NCBI GenBank assembly: GCA_001972305.1 | Contig: BDDD01000921.1 | Location: 386,788-450,787, forward strand | Length of the DNA stretch: 64,000 nucleotides | Direction: 5' to 3' | Origin: Cephalotus follicularis | Taxonomy: Eukaryota > Streptophyta > Magnoliopsida > Oxalidales > Cephalotaceae | In this document: in pieces, positions 46,641 through 58,009 of the stretch | Position numbering within the stretch: position 1 is the stretch's first letter | How the letters are laid out: each line of letters starts with the position of its first letter | Position numbers and translations under genes: made by a program | The notes under the pieces: generated by a model | Seen by the model: only the letters and a program-made list of their open reading frames with translations | Database searches by the model: none | What the model was told of the DNA's origin: nothing

Positions 46641-46978
46641 GGTTGTGCAGGCTTGGCCTTATGCTTTGTTGGTGTCCCCTGCCCGGGTCCCTTGGCAAGA
46701 CATGGTGTGTTGCATCCTCTGCCCTGGCTCCCTCCCCTATAAAGTTCCTTTAGTGGAACGGTGTGTTTTTGCAGTGGTTTGTTTATGCGATCGTTAGTTA
46801 AATGGTGAGCTTTTGGAATGGCTTTGTTTATGGTGGTATTTACTATTTTGCCATGCTTTGCTTTTATTTACTTCTCGGCCGTGTGTTTGCGTTTTGGCTT
46901 AGAGGAGATGGGAAATTCCTCCTTCCTGCCAGGCGGTTCATCCGAGGTGGCTATCCTGAGGGACGTGGTTGCCACAGT

Positions 46979-46990
46979 TGGTATCAGAGA
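46979..46990 (+). other. Gypsy C primer binding site
   Basis: TGGTATCAGAGA, 2 bases after the LTR end; one mismatch from the tRNA-Met type. Confidence 0.88.
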
Positions 46991-47123
46991 GACCGACTTG
47001 TGGTTCTAGTGCGTGTTTTTCTCTCTTGATGTGTGTTGATGTGTTCTGGGGTTTTATATGTTGGGTTTTGCATTTCATGCATGGCATATAGAACGCGTTA
47101 ACATGGTAGCTTCTTGCTCTGTA

Positions 47124-49736
47124 TGTAGCGCCCCCGACCCGAGTCCACTTTAAGTTCAAAGCGAGCTCCGGAGATCGGTGCGTTATGTGGGTGTAACCTT
47201 TGACCGTCAAATAGTTTAATCATTTAAACATCCATTTCATATCATTTAATCTTAACTTAGATTTAAAATCTAACATTATTACTCAATAACTTCACAGGAT
47301 CACATATGCTTACATCTTTGAAACACCAATTTCAAGATGTCATATTCTCATTATCATGATCATTTCTAATACCTTTACATGGGTAATCACTTAACATGTA
47401 ACCCTTTCACAGCGGAAAACATAAACTTATTACATCATAAAACAATCATATACTCACCACTACCATTAACTTCTCATACTTTCAAGTATGTTCAATAACT
47501 TTTGATATCATCATCTTACATAAAAACCTCATAACCTATAGCATTCATTTCCTTACTTTAACATCTTTACATCAATTATCATAAAACACTACCCAGCGGA
47601 AAATATTAACACATAACATTAAAACATAACTTCATAGCATATCATACTTTCTTTGCTTACTCTTCTTTCGCGAACTTCCTCTAAAGCTCGCAACTTCACG
47701 TTCAACATTTCCTGGAAGATTTGGTAGAGCTCAGCAAGAAACATAGTCATAAAACGTTATCGAAATCCATTATTTTTGATAATCTGTATCAAAACGTTTC
47801 CAGTTCAGACATTTCAAAATATCTTTGAAAATCTTCTTCTAGTTTTATTAAAACCAGAACATTTCTAAAATCGTACATTTTCTGGTATATATAACCAGCA
47901 TACTTGAAAACAATCAGAAACGTTTTCCAATCATACCTTCTTTTGGCCTGTATCACAGCCATGCTTGAAAACATCATTCAAATCATTTTCTTCACATTCA
48001 TAAATAAAACATCTTTAAAACCCTTTTCCTGTTCATATCTCATGAAACAGAATATTTTATAAAACTTGGTGGTCGTGAACCTCTAATGAACCCTCTTACA
48101 CCGCTTCACCGGGACATTGTGCACTCCCTGACTACTATCCTTACATCACATACATGTCTGCGAGCACTTTACGCTCCATTAACATTAATCCATCTCAGAT
48201 TCTTTCCTTTGGTTCATTCATTAATCTTTACGAGATTAATCCTCAGTGGATCGCAATCCAGTAGTTGTTCATTCATTTCATAAAACATTTGTTAATACTT
48301 TGAGTGACCAACTCAAAGCATTCATAACACATTTCTCTTCATTTGAGTAATTAACTCAAATGCATTCATAAAACATTTCTCATCATTTGAGTAATTAACT
48401 CAAATGCATTCATAAAACCATTTCATAAATCTTTCTTAATACCTCGAGTGATCAGATCAAAGCATTCATAAAACATCATTGTAAAACTTTTCTAAAACTG
48501 GTTTTCCATATAGAAACCATCATTTCATTTCCTTTCACAACTCATAAAACATCTCTCATCACTTTGAGTAATTAACTCAAAAACCTTTAGAAAATAGTTT
48601 TGCATAACTTTACCAAAATAGATATTTCTTATAGAAATAATCACTGTCATAGAAAACTTAAAACATCAAAGCTAAAGTAGACATCTCAATGAATCTATGC
48701 AGATAAAAATCATAAAATTCAATTGAGAAACGAAGCTGCAATAAATTTTTGAAGTTGCAGTTTCCTTTTTAAAATAGGACCTGAGCAGTAGAAGAAAACA
48801 TAGCTTTTCACCAAGAATTCGACAGAATTTCGAGATGCATAAAACATAACAGTTAAAGTAGACATCTTAAGGTTTTCAAAACATTCAACCATTTCAAATT
48901 TCATCTAGAAACGAACAATATATGAATTAAACTATCTGCTGCATAGTTTTGAATCAAAACAGAGGAAGCTTTGACATAAATGGGTATAGAATTTCCTTAC
49001 CTCACTTGTTCTCCTTCTATTCTTCTCTCCCTAGCATCCTCCTCTGTAGTCTCAGCAGAAAAGCAACCCTTCATCAGCTGAAATCGCACATACATATATA
49101 GGAGAGGCAAACTTGGAGGCCAAACTTGCATGGTGTCATCCATGATATCATCCATGTGAGCTTGCCTCGTTAGCAGCCCATGTGATGGAATTCCATCCAA
49201 TCCAATGATGGCACATGCCCCTTTCCAGCAGAAAAACATAAGTCTTCCATACCTTGCTTGACACGTGTCCCATAATCCATTTAAATCCTCTGAAACGGGA
49301 TAAAAAACTAGAATTCTGCACCTGACACAGGGCAAAGCGTCGACTCTTTATCTCTAAGCGTCGATGGTCACGGCCTTATACTGAGTTCTTCAACTTATAT
49401 CCTGACTAAAGCGCTGACACTTTCCTACAAAGCGTCGCCGCTTTAAGTCTTCGTCCAGGTCAACTGACAAACTTGACTTCAATGCGTCGACGTTTACAAT
49501 TAGAGCATCGACCGTTGCCCAAAGTGTCGACTCTTTATCCCTAAGCGTCGGTGCTGCCCCTGAGCCCCTGCCCGCTGACCGGGCAATGGGACCCCCCGTT
49601 CCCTCACCGGGGAGCGGAACCCCCGAACCCCCCGAGCGTAAGGTCATACTACAGGTCCCTTGAACTTTTTGCCAATTACACAACAGCAATCATCTTTCCA
49701 TGATTTATATCTTTACTGGAAATTCGGGTCATTACA
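47124..49736 (-). mobile_element. Solo LTR SL1-3
   Basis: 2,613 bp, minus orientation, ends TGTAATGACC (49736) and GCGCTACA (47124). Perfect TSD CTGTA (47119-47123 and 49737-49741). GCGTC words at 49330-49556. Contains duplicated TTTGAGTAATTAACTCAAA hairpin units (about 48330-48420). Longest of the four copies. Confidence 0.9.
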
Positions 49737-49740
49737 CTGT

Positions 49741-50525
49741 ATGGGAAGGATGATGCGTCGTAGTAGCACCAGAGGTTGTGGCCAGATTGGTGGCAGGACA
49801 ACCTCAAGGCCAGTTGGGGATCAGGAACCACAGAATGTTCAGCGGGACATGCAGGCAAATCCTGGAGTTGAGGCTCAGGAAGACCAACCGGCAGAGGCCA
49901 AGGTTCACACAGCGCGGTCTACTGCTCAAGAACCTCCTCCGGTTGTTTTGAGTAGTCAATTCGAGCTGTTACAGGCTTTTACAATTTGGGCTCAAACAGT
50001 TGGGGTAGCTAGACCTCAACCTTTGTCGCTTGAACGTATGCAGCACCTTGTGACTATTGTTTTTGAAGGATCCGGGAACCCCGCTGATGCTGAGACTTGG
50101 TTAAACTGTATGGAGTGGATATTTGAAAGTATTAATATATCCTTGGATCAGCGGGTTGGTAATGCATCTTTCTTGTTGGAGCAAGGAGCTTTGCGTCGGT
50201 GGGAAGCTTTGAGCGCTAGATTTGAGGATCCTCTGGAGATCACTTGTGATGTGTTTAAGAAAGAGTTCTGCCAGCATTTCCTTCATCGTACCTATGTCCA
50301 GGAAAGGCGGAGAGAATTCTTGGTCTGTATCTGGCTTCTATGTCTGTGACACAATATGAGCATAAGTTCTTGGAGTTGTCTCATTTTGCTCCTACTTTTG
50401 TGGTTGATCAGGAGGAGAGATACCAAAGGTTTTTGGACGGATTAAGGCCAGAGATACGGCATACGGTAGCGACCATTGATTGGAGTGTCTTTGGTAATTT
50501 GGTGGAACCAGCCATGAGGGTCTAG
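49741..50525 (+). pseudogene. Gypsy C gag, capsid part
   Basis: The frame starts right after SL1-3 (M-G-R-M-M-R-R-S-S-T-R-G). Gln/Pro-rich N-terminus, then L-E-R-M-Q-H-L, F-E-G-S-G-N-P-A-D-A-E-T-W-L, R-R-W-E-A-L. A one-base frameshift at about 50320 breaks it; the next frame (50340-50525) has M-S-V-T-Q-Y-E-H-K-F-L-E-L-S-H-F-A-P and F-L-D-G-L-R-P-E, the same motifs as Gypsy D gag, then a TAG at 50523. Capsid protein of the element; not intact. Confidence 0.85.
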
Positions 50526-50732
50526 CTAAGTATAAATGAGCAGAGGAGTAGACAGGACCGAGGACAGAAACGGTCTGCTTTGAATTTTTAAGAGGAGGAG
50601 AGTTCCTCCAAGAATCAGATATCGAGGGGACCTTCGTCTGCTAGTGGACTGGCTAGTATAGGGAGTTGGGGAGGATCACCCTGGTAGCAGACTCAGGCTC
50701 CGGTCCCTAGTTTTTCTCATGAAACTTCTGAG

Positions 50733-51144
50733 ATGGAGAGTGTAGCAACTTTTTCGTCACCCTCACGTTGTCAACAGTATGGTGAACACCATTTTGGTGA
50801 ATGTGGAGTGGAAACTCGTTCTTGTTACCGATGTGGTCAGACTGGACATTTAAGGAGTCAATGTCCATTGAGGATGCAGAGTGCAACGGCGACACAAGGA
50901 TTAGCATCCTTAGATGTACAGTCGATGGCCAGAGAACAAGCTCAGAGGACCAATTAGTGGAGTAGCTACTCGGCAAGCCTATAGTTCGGGAGCTGGTAAT
51001 AGCAGACCACCTGGAAGACCTATGGCTACTGTAAGGGTGTACAATTTGAGGACGGGTACAGACCTTACAACTCATGTTGTGTCTGAAGGTAAGTTTGTTT
51101 CCTCGGATCATGTTTTGGTTATAAGTGTTCCACCTATGTTTTAA
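50733..51144 (+). pseudogene. Gypsy C: CCHC knuckle and truncated remnant
   Basis: The 50733-50957 frame holds a CCHC knuckle C-Y-R-C-G-Q-T-G-H-L-R-S-Q-C. The next frame (50914-51144) begins with a Ser/Gly/Arg-rich linker and R-P-M-A-T-V-R-V-Y-N, the region before protease, but there is no D-T/S-G-A motif; the sequence passes within about 40 codons to the 3' end of the element. Protease, RT, RNase H and integrase are deleted. Confidence 0.75.
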
Positions 51145-51164
51145 ATTTTGGGGACAAAATTCCT

Positions 51165-51177
51165 AAGGTGGGGAGGA
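51165..51177 (+). other. Gypsy C polypurine tract
   Basis: AAGGTGGGGAGGA directly before the 3' LTR start. Confidence 0.88.
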
Positions 51178-53491
51178 TGTAATACCCCGTACCTTTTTTT
51201 AGAGGATTATAATTTAAGGCCTTGTTTTGTTGATGGAGAAGACTTAAGTGGGATTGGTGGCACACTTTTAAACATGTGGACAAGATTTCTTTAAGGTTAT
51301 TATATTGTTATTTTGGTTAGCTTCTTAGGGAAGCTTTGTGTTCCCAAGGCAAGTTGGTGATATTGGTTGTTGAGTGTGAGAACACTCATTTGTTCGGTGT
51401 TGGCAGAAGAGGCGTGTTGGAGAGTTCTAGCTTTCTTCTTCCTTCTCTCTCTAGAGTGTCATGGAGTTCTTGTTTCCCTGCTTTGTTGAGGCGAGTTGAT
51501 CATTCCTCTGGTTTTATAACACGATGGTATGGTCGGGTTGAAGAAGAGGAAGTCTGAGGATGTTTTCTTCATTGTTTTGCTGAGGCCATTCGTGGTGTTG
51601 AGAATGGAGGATGATAGCATGGTTTGGCTGGTTATGTTATGTTTTATGTATGTGTTTATGTTTCTTCTTGGTTTGATTCCTGTTAGTCTTACAAACGACG
51701 ATCCTGTTGCTGGGACAGAGCACCTCGGGGTTGGTCGACGATAGCTTGTAGGGTTTTGTATGAATGGGACATTCTACTCTTCCTTTTCCTTGATATTCGC
51801 ATGCGCCTGTTATTGTTCTCTGCTTGGTGTTCTTGTCAGGGATTTGGATCCCAGTTATTCTTGTGTGCTTTGTTCCTTGATCTTGGATGATCTTGTTGTA
51901 TTATTTGTATGTTGCCTTGGAATGTGTTATCATTCTTGTCAAACGACCCTATTCTTACTCTTTGGTTCTCCTCTGATGTGTGGGGTCCACTGGAGTGTGT
52001 GGATATGTTTCTTGGGTTCCTCTGGTATGTACGGAATGTTCTTTGTGAGTTGTGGCTCGGATAGATACTAGCGGACGAGGTCCAGATAGATTTTGTCAGG
52101 CAAGGCCTCAACAGATGTGTGTGTTTCGCCTGGTATGGCAGCAGACCACGGATACTGTGGTGGATATATGATGTTCTTAGCGACATGTGGCTCGGATGGA
52201 TTCTAGCGGACGAGGTCCGGATAGATAGAGCAGGCAAGGCCTGGACAAATTTGTGTAGTGTCATGGTGTATGACGACAGACCACGGGATATTGGGATGTG
52301 TGTTTGTTTTCCTCTTCCTTATTTGTGATCCGCGGCACAGTTGTTATTACATGTTTGTAATGTAACCTTTTTATTGGATTCATATACTTGTTGATATTTG
52401 AACTCTCTTTGACAAGCTCCGAGGAGCTGGATGTTGTCATGTTGTTGAGTTGTGCTTTCTTTTATTGTCCTCTGATATATTCTTGTTTCTCCCAGTTGGG
52501 TATGACCTGATATATATTTTCCTTTAGCATGTCCAGTGGTTGTGGATGCCGTGGATAATGCTTGTTACTGCTCACTAGTCATTTGGACTAATCCCCTCCC
52601 AGTTTGTTTTGCAGAGGAAGTTGCTGTGGTTGCCAGAGCAGTCTTTTGGGTTAACAAGGTAGTCCGACGATAGAAGCGGCTTGGTTGGTTTCTCGGACTC
52701 ATTTGCATGCATTCATGGGGCATAAGGGTTTTGTTTTCCTCTGATTGTTGGCTCCTCGACACTAGGAGGAATGATATTCTTTTGTATGGGCCCTCGGATT
52801 TTGAGCAGAGGACGATCTTTTGTGAACAAAAATGTATTATTTTGAGATGATAATGTGATGTATTCTTTTGTGATGATTTATTGTGTTTGATGGTGAGATT
52901 TCGTATTTTATTTTAAATGTTTATGATATGATCCTCAATATGTTTTCCCAAGGACAAGTTAGTCCCAGGAGGGCAGGTAAGTTGGGTTTTGCTCGAGGAC
53001 AAGTTAGTCCGAGGAGGGCAGGTAAATTGGGTTTTGCCCGAGGAGAACATGTTGTCCAAGGAGACGTCCGAGGAGAACATGTTGTCCGGGGATGGCTTTG
53101 TCCGAGGAGGACGTGCCCGAGGATGGCTTTGTCCGAGGAGGGCATGTCTGAGGATGGTTGTGCAGGCCTGGCCTTATGTTTTGTTAGTGTCCCCTGCCCG
53201 GGTCCCCTGGCAAGACGTGGTGTGTTGCGTCCTCTGCCCTGGCTCCCTCCCCTGGAAAGTTCCTTTAGTGGAACGGTAAGTTTTGGCAGTGGTTTGTTTA
53301 TGCGATCTTTAGTTAAACGGTGAGCTTTTGGAATGTCTTTGTTTAAGGTGGTATTTACAGTTTTGCCGTTCTTTGCTTTTATTTCCTTCTCGGCCGTGTG
53401 TTTGCATTTTGGCTTATAGGAGATGGGAAATTCCTCCTTCCTGCCTGGCGGTTCATCCGAGGTGGCTATCCTGAGGGTCATGGTCGCCACA
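51178..53491 (+). repeat. Gypsy C 3' LTR
   Basis: 2,314 bp, TGTAATACCC...GCCACA; closely matches 43323-46976 without the Athila solo LTR. Contains the CCGAGGA-type array at about 52945-53155. Confidence 0.88.
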
Positions 53492-53496
53492 CAAGG

Positions 53497-54517
53497 TAAC
53501 GGCAATCGAAGAATCGAAGAATCTCCATATCCTTCCCTTGGAGGACCTTCTAGGGTCACTAATGACCCATGAGCTATCAATGCAAAAGAAAGATGATGAT
53601 TAAGAGAAGGAGGAAAAGGAGAAAAAGGTGGTTGCTTTGAAGTCATCCACAATTGAAGACTCTGATGATGAAGAACTTGCCCTTTTCACAAGGAAGTTCA
53701 AGAAGTTCCTAGCCAACAAAAAGAAGTTTGGTGGAAAACCAAACAAGAAGATCCATCAAAAGGGAGAGTCGGGCAAAATAGAAGAAATCATTTGTTTTGA
53801 ATGCAACAAGCCGCGGCATTACAAAAGCTATTGCCCTCGACTAAAGAACAAGGAATCCATGAAGAAGAATAAATCAATGATTCCCACATGGGATGCTAGC
53901 GATGAATCAAGCTCGGATGAGGACACACGGGAATAAGTAGCTCAATTGGCCTTGATGGCCTTTGAGGGGGAAGAAGATGAGGAAAACGAAGAGGTAAGTT
54001 ATGACGAACTTGTTGTAGTTGTAGAAATATATAGTTCAATGATTGCTTCCCTAAATAAAAAGGTTAAAATCTTAACAAATGAGAATAATGAATTAAGGTC
54101 GATTGACCTGACTAGGGAAGATAATTCTAAGAAAGTTGAAATAGATCTCTTAGAAAATGAAGTAGCTTACTTAGAAAAGGAAAATGAAAATCTTAAGGTT
54201 GAGATAGATGCACTAAAGAAAACTTTTTCAAAGTTTTCAAATAGTAGTGAAAAACTAGAAAGTCTTTTAGGAATGCAAAGATATGTCTTCGATAAAGCGG
54301 GATTAGGATATGAAGAAATGAACAATGTAAAGCTATATCAAAATTTCTTTGAAATAAAAGAAAAGATAGAAAAGGATAAAGTAGAAAAGTCTCTATTAAG
54401 AAGAAAACTGTGAAAGTTACTTATGATTATTGCGGTAGAATTGGACATGTATCTTCATCTTGTTTCCATAAGAGAAATGCCATGAATAGGAAAAATGTAA
54501 ACATCTCTTGTGATTTT
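53497..54517 (+). pseudogene. Copia B gag, C-terminal half
   Basis: Resumes gag after Gypsy C, in frame with 43322 (T-A-I-E). TAA stops at about 53599 and 53934. Frame 53628-53936 holds a zinc-knuckle-like C-F-E-C-N-K-P-R-H-Y-K-S-Y-C with W-D-A-S-D-E-S-S-S-D-E-D. Frame 53946-54413 is a coiled coil (residues about 20-110, N-N-E-L-R, E-N-E-V-A-Y-L-E-K-E-N-E-N-L) followed by L-L-G-M-Q-R-Y-V-F-D-K-A-G-L-G-Y. A frameshift near 54411 leads to two more knuckles; the first (54428-54465) has Tyr where the first Cys is expected, the second is cut by SL1-4 at 54518. Confidence 0.85.
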
Positions 54518-56600
54518 TGTAATGACAGGATATTTTTTTTTTAAGTTATATGGAAATATGGTTGCCATTGTTGAGATTGTCAAATATTTCAAGGGATCCG
54601 TGATATGACCCGTGATATCAAAATTTGCTATTTGTATATGTGGTGGAAACGAAAGAAAGTGGGCTAAAGCGCCGACGGTGTGCAGTTAAGCGGCGACGCT
54701 TTGGACGTCAACCGGTGACGCTTAGACCCCTTATGACGCCGGTTAATACCAGTGAGTGTTCAATTTGGACAAATTCCTCTAACCGACGACGCTTGGGTGA
54801 AAGCGGCAACGCTTGGTGCAACCGACGATGCCCTAAATGTAAGCTTCGACGCTTTGAAGTCAAGCTTTGAGGTTGACCTGGACGAGACTTAAAGCGGCAA
54901 CACTTTGTAGGAATGCGTTGGCGCTTTAGTAGAGGAGGAAGTTGAAGAACTCAGAACAAGCCCTTAAGTGACAACGCTTGGAAGTGAAGCGCCGACGCTT
55001 TGAGCTGCAGACTAGTTGCCAAAGTCTGACTTTTTGTCCTTTTGTGAGTTAAAATAATTAAATATGGGACAAGTGTCAAGCCAGGGTTTAAAGAGGCTAG
55101 ATATTTTATGTTTAGATGCCAAGTTTCACAATTTCATTGGAGGATTTAAGGCACATGGGCTATTTTGTGTGATGACTCATGGGAGAGAGAGGGAGAAGAC
55201 TTACTCCCCAAGAAATCTGACTATTTATGGGCATTTGAGAGTTAAGTGCAGCCATTTTGGCTGAGAAAGAAAGTTCTTCTGCTGAGAGTGAAGTGGAACA
55301 TTCAAAAGGAGAAGGAGAAAAAGGAAATCCAAAGTACAGTAAGGAAATCTAAACCCATTTTTTTGAAAGCTTCCCCTGTTTTGATTCAAATTATGCAATA
55401 GATTGTTTTATTTATATCTTGCTCAGTTCTTGATTAATTTTCAAATGGTTTAATGTTTTAGAAACTTTTAGATGTCTGCTTTAACTGTTATGTTTTATGT
55501 ATCTCAAAATTCTGTCGAATTCTTGATGAGAATCCATATTTCATTTTACTGCTCATGCCCTGTTTTCATATGGAACCAGCCACTTTAAAAATTCATAACG
55601 GATTTAATTCTCAACCAATGTTTATGACCTTGAGCTTTCTGAATTCATGAAGATGTCTACTTTAATGTTTGTGTTTTAAGTTTTCTCTGAAAATGCTTAT
55701 TTCTATATGAATTATCAGTTTTAGAAATGCTATGCAAAGCTATTTTATGAAAGCATTAGAGTTAATTACTCAAATGAAGAGAAATGTTTATGAATTGTGA
55801 AAGAATGTTATACAATGATGTTTATGAATGCTTTGAGCTGATCACTCAAAGTATTAAGGAAATGTTTTATGAAATGATGAATGAACCACCCTTGGATAGC
55901 GATCCAAGGGGAATGAATCCGAGATGGATTTATGTTAATGAAGCAAGATGCTCATGGACATGCATGTGATGTAAGGACAGTAGTCGGGGAGTAGACAATG
56001 CCTCAGTGAAGAGGTGTAAAAGGGTTCATTAAGGTTTTATGACTTCTATGTTATGTTTTTACGAAATTTTCTAGTTACGAAATTTTACTAGAAAAGAGAT
56101 GTGTTTTACGAAATGTTCTAGTTATGAGTTTAACTAGAAAAGTGATATGATGAAATGTATTTTACAATGAAAACCTTACTGAGATATTTTGAGCTCATTC
56201 GTTTCTATGTTGTTTGCAAATAAAATGTTTTCAGGAAAGGATTGAATGGTGAATGCGAGCTTTAGATGGAGCTCTTAAGAAGAAGTTTTGTAAAGGAAAT
56301 GTACTATGCAATAGTGTTTGCATAAATGCTTTAATACGTAATAAGACAATGTTTTCCGCTGTAGTATATGTTGATCCTGTGCAAATGTATAAGAATGTAT
56401 AGTTTAAGACATCTTTAGATAAGATGATAATGTTTAAAGTTTGAATTCAAGGCTATGTATTATGTTCAAATGCATAAGTTTATGATGTAAAGTAGCTTTA
56501 GACAAGAGTGCTAAAGGATGTAACGGTTCACCCCACGTAACACAACCGATCCTCGAAGTACGCTTTGAGCAATTAGCAGACTCGGGTCGGGGACGCTACA
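54518..56600 (+). mobile_element. Solo LTR SL1-4, inside a gag zinc knuckle
   Basis: 2,083 bp, TGTAATGAC...GACGCTACA. Flanks ATTTT (54513-54517) and ATTAT (56601-56605), a TSD with one change. GCGTC words at 54664-55008, hairpin at 55889-55910. It splits the second knuckle of the Copia B gag between its two Cys-side halves. Confidence 0.85.
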
Positions 56601-56605
56601 ATTAT

Positions 56606-56872
56606 TGTGGCAAAAATGGACATATATCATCTTCATGTTTTCATAAGAAAAATTCCATGCATAAAAGAAATATCATGAATAAAAGAAAAATAAATGTCAC
56701 TTGTAACAATTGTGGTAAACAAGGACATGTTTCATCTTCATGTTTTTACAAGAGAAACATTTTGCATGATTCAAATTTTATTAGAGTTAAGAAGAGTTGG
56801 GTTCCTAAAGGAACAATTGTAATTAACCCCAAGGGACCCAAAATTAATTGGGTACCTCAAACAAACACTTGA
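56606..56872 (+). pseudogene. Copia B gag, last knuckles and C-terminus
   Basis: The second half of the interrupted knuckle (G-K-N-G-H-I-S-S-S-C) and a complete one (C-N-N-C-G-K-Q-G-H-V-S-S-S-C), then W-V-P-K and W-V-P-Q repeats. Ends with TGA at 56870-56872. The pol frame is the same frame, after this stop and a TAG at 56885-56887. Confidence 0.85.
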
Positions 56873-56887
56873 ATTTATTTTTTGTAG

Positions 56888-57133
56888 ATGTGCTTGAAGG
56901 CGTTATCTAAGAAGACGCAATGGTACTTGAATAGTGGGTGCTCCAAGCATATGACGGGTGACAAAAGCCTTTTTGTCAACTTCGAGTCAAAGGAAGGAGG
57001 AGATGTCACCTTTGGAGATAATGGAAGAGGAAATATTATGGGTTTTGGCTCTATAGGTAACACTCAAACTTCTATTCATAATGTATTGTATGTGGATAGA
57101 CTCAAACACAATCTCTTGAGCATAAGTCAATAA
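56888..57133 (+). pseudogene. Copia B protease domain with Asp-to-Asn at the active site
   Basis: An 81-codon frame starting M-C-L-K. W-Y-L-N-S-G-C-S-K-H-M-T-G at residues about 13-25: Ty1/Copia proteases carry D-S-G here, so the catalytic Asp is Asn in this copy (codon AAT). Later V-T-F-G-D-N-G and N-L-L-S-I-S-Q are normal landmarks. A TAA follows S-Q. An inactive protease would not process gag-pol. Confidence 0.85.
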
Positions 57134-58009
57134 TGTGACAAGGATTGTAGAGTCGCTTTTGAAAAAGATGTTTGTAAAGTAATAGACATCAATAATAACC
57201 AAACTAGATTCATTGTATATCGACATGGAAATGTATATGTTGTAGATTTAAATGACTTGAAAAATGTTAAATGTCTAATTTCCATAAATGAAGATAGTTA
57301 GCTATGGCATAGGAGACTAGGTCATGTAGGTATGTCAACAATATCAAAACTTTCAAAGCATGAACTAGTTAAAGGCCTTCCCAAAAGTAGCTTTGAAAAG
57401 GATAAAATATGTGACGCTTGTCAATATGGAAAGCAAACTAGAGCATCCTTTAAGAACAAACACATAGTTTCTACAACTAGGCCATTGCAAATATTGCATA
57501 TCGACTTATTTGGTCCTATTGATATTAGAAGTCTAGGTGGTAAATCGTATGCCATGGTTATTGTTGATGATTATTCTAGATATACATGGACAATTTTCCT
57601 TGCCCACAAAAATGAAGCTTTTAAAGAGTTTTCATTTTTTTGTAAAATTGTTCAAAAAGAAAAGGACACTTCTATTTTAAAAATTAGAAGTGATCGTGGA
57701 AAGGAATTTGAAAATCATCTTTTTGAAAACTTTTGTAATGAAAAAGGCTTTACACATGAGTTCTCTACTCCTAGAACACCTCAACAAAATGGTGTTGTTG
57801 AAAGGAAAAATAGAATTATACAAGAAATGTGTAGAAATTTTTTAAACGGAAATAACTTGCCAAAATATTTTTGGGTGGAAGCTATAAATACTTCATGTTA
57901 TATCTTAAATCGTATATCTATAAGGCATATTCTCAAAAAGACTCCATATGAATTATGGAGGGGGAGAAAGCCTAACATTGGTTACTTTCATGCCTTCGGA
58001 TGCAAGTGA
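57134..58009 (+). pseudogene. Copia B integrase
   Basis: After the stop at 57131-57133 the same frame continues to W-H-R-R-L-G-H (zinc-binding His pair; a TAG precedes it where Trp is usual). The 225-codon frame 57332-58009 has C-x2-C (C-D-A-C, residues about 28-31) and the catalytic triad D58 (L-H-I-D-L-F-G-P), D121 (S-D-R-G-K-E-F) and E157 (V-V-E-R-K-N-R), a D-x62-D-x35-E spacing as expected. S-D-R-G-K replaces the usual S-D-x-G-G. A TGA (58007-58009) ends the frame inside G-C-K-C-F, after which the C-terminal region continues. Confidence 0.88.

Larger units (their letters stand above)
43323..46976 (+). repeat. Gypsy C 5' LTR
   Basis: Own length about 2.2 kb after removing 43821-45259. Carries an array of CCGAGGA-type words at 46430-46640. 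ORFs inside are shadows; the same frames appear in the 3' LTR because the LTRs are copies. Confidence 0.85.
43323..53491 (+). mobile_element. Gypsy C: gag-only Ty3/Gypsy element
   Basis: Perfect TSD CAAGG (43318-43322 and 53492-53496). LTRs start TGTAATACCC and end GCCACA. Primer site after the 5' LTR, polypurine tract before the 3' LTR, gag in between, no protease active site, RT, RNase H or integrase. Contains an Athila solo LTR (in the 5' LTR) and SL1-3 (in the start of gag). Own length about 6.1 kb. The gag resembles that of Gypsy D in type but is clearly a different family. Confidence 0.88.

Noticed and set aside
52921-53652. 243-codon minus-strand ORF
   Set aside because: It runs antisense through the CCGAGGA-rich part of the Gypsy C 3' LTR and into the Copia B gag; a composition-driven shadow frame.
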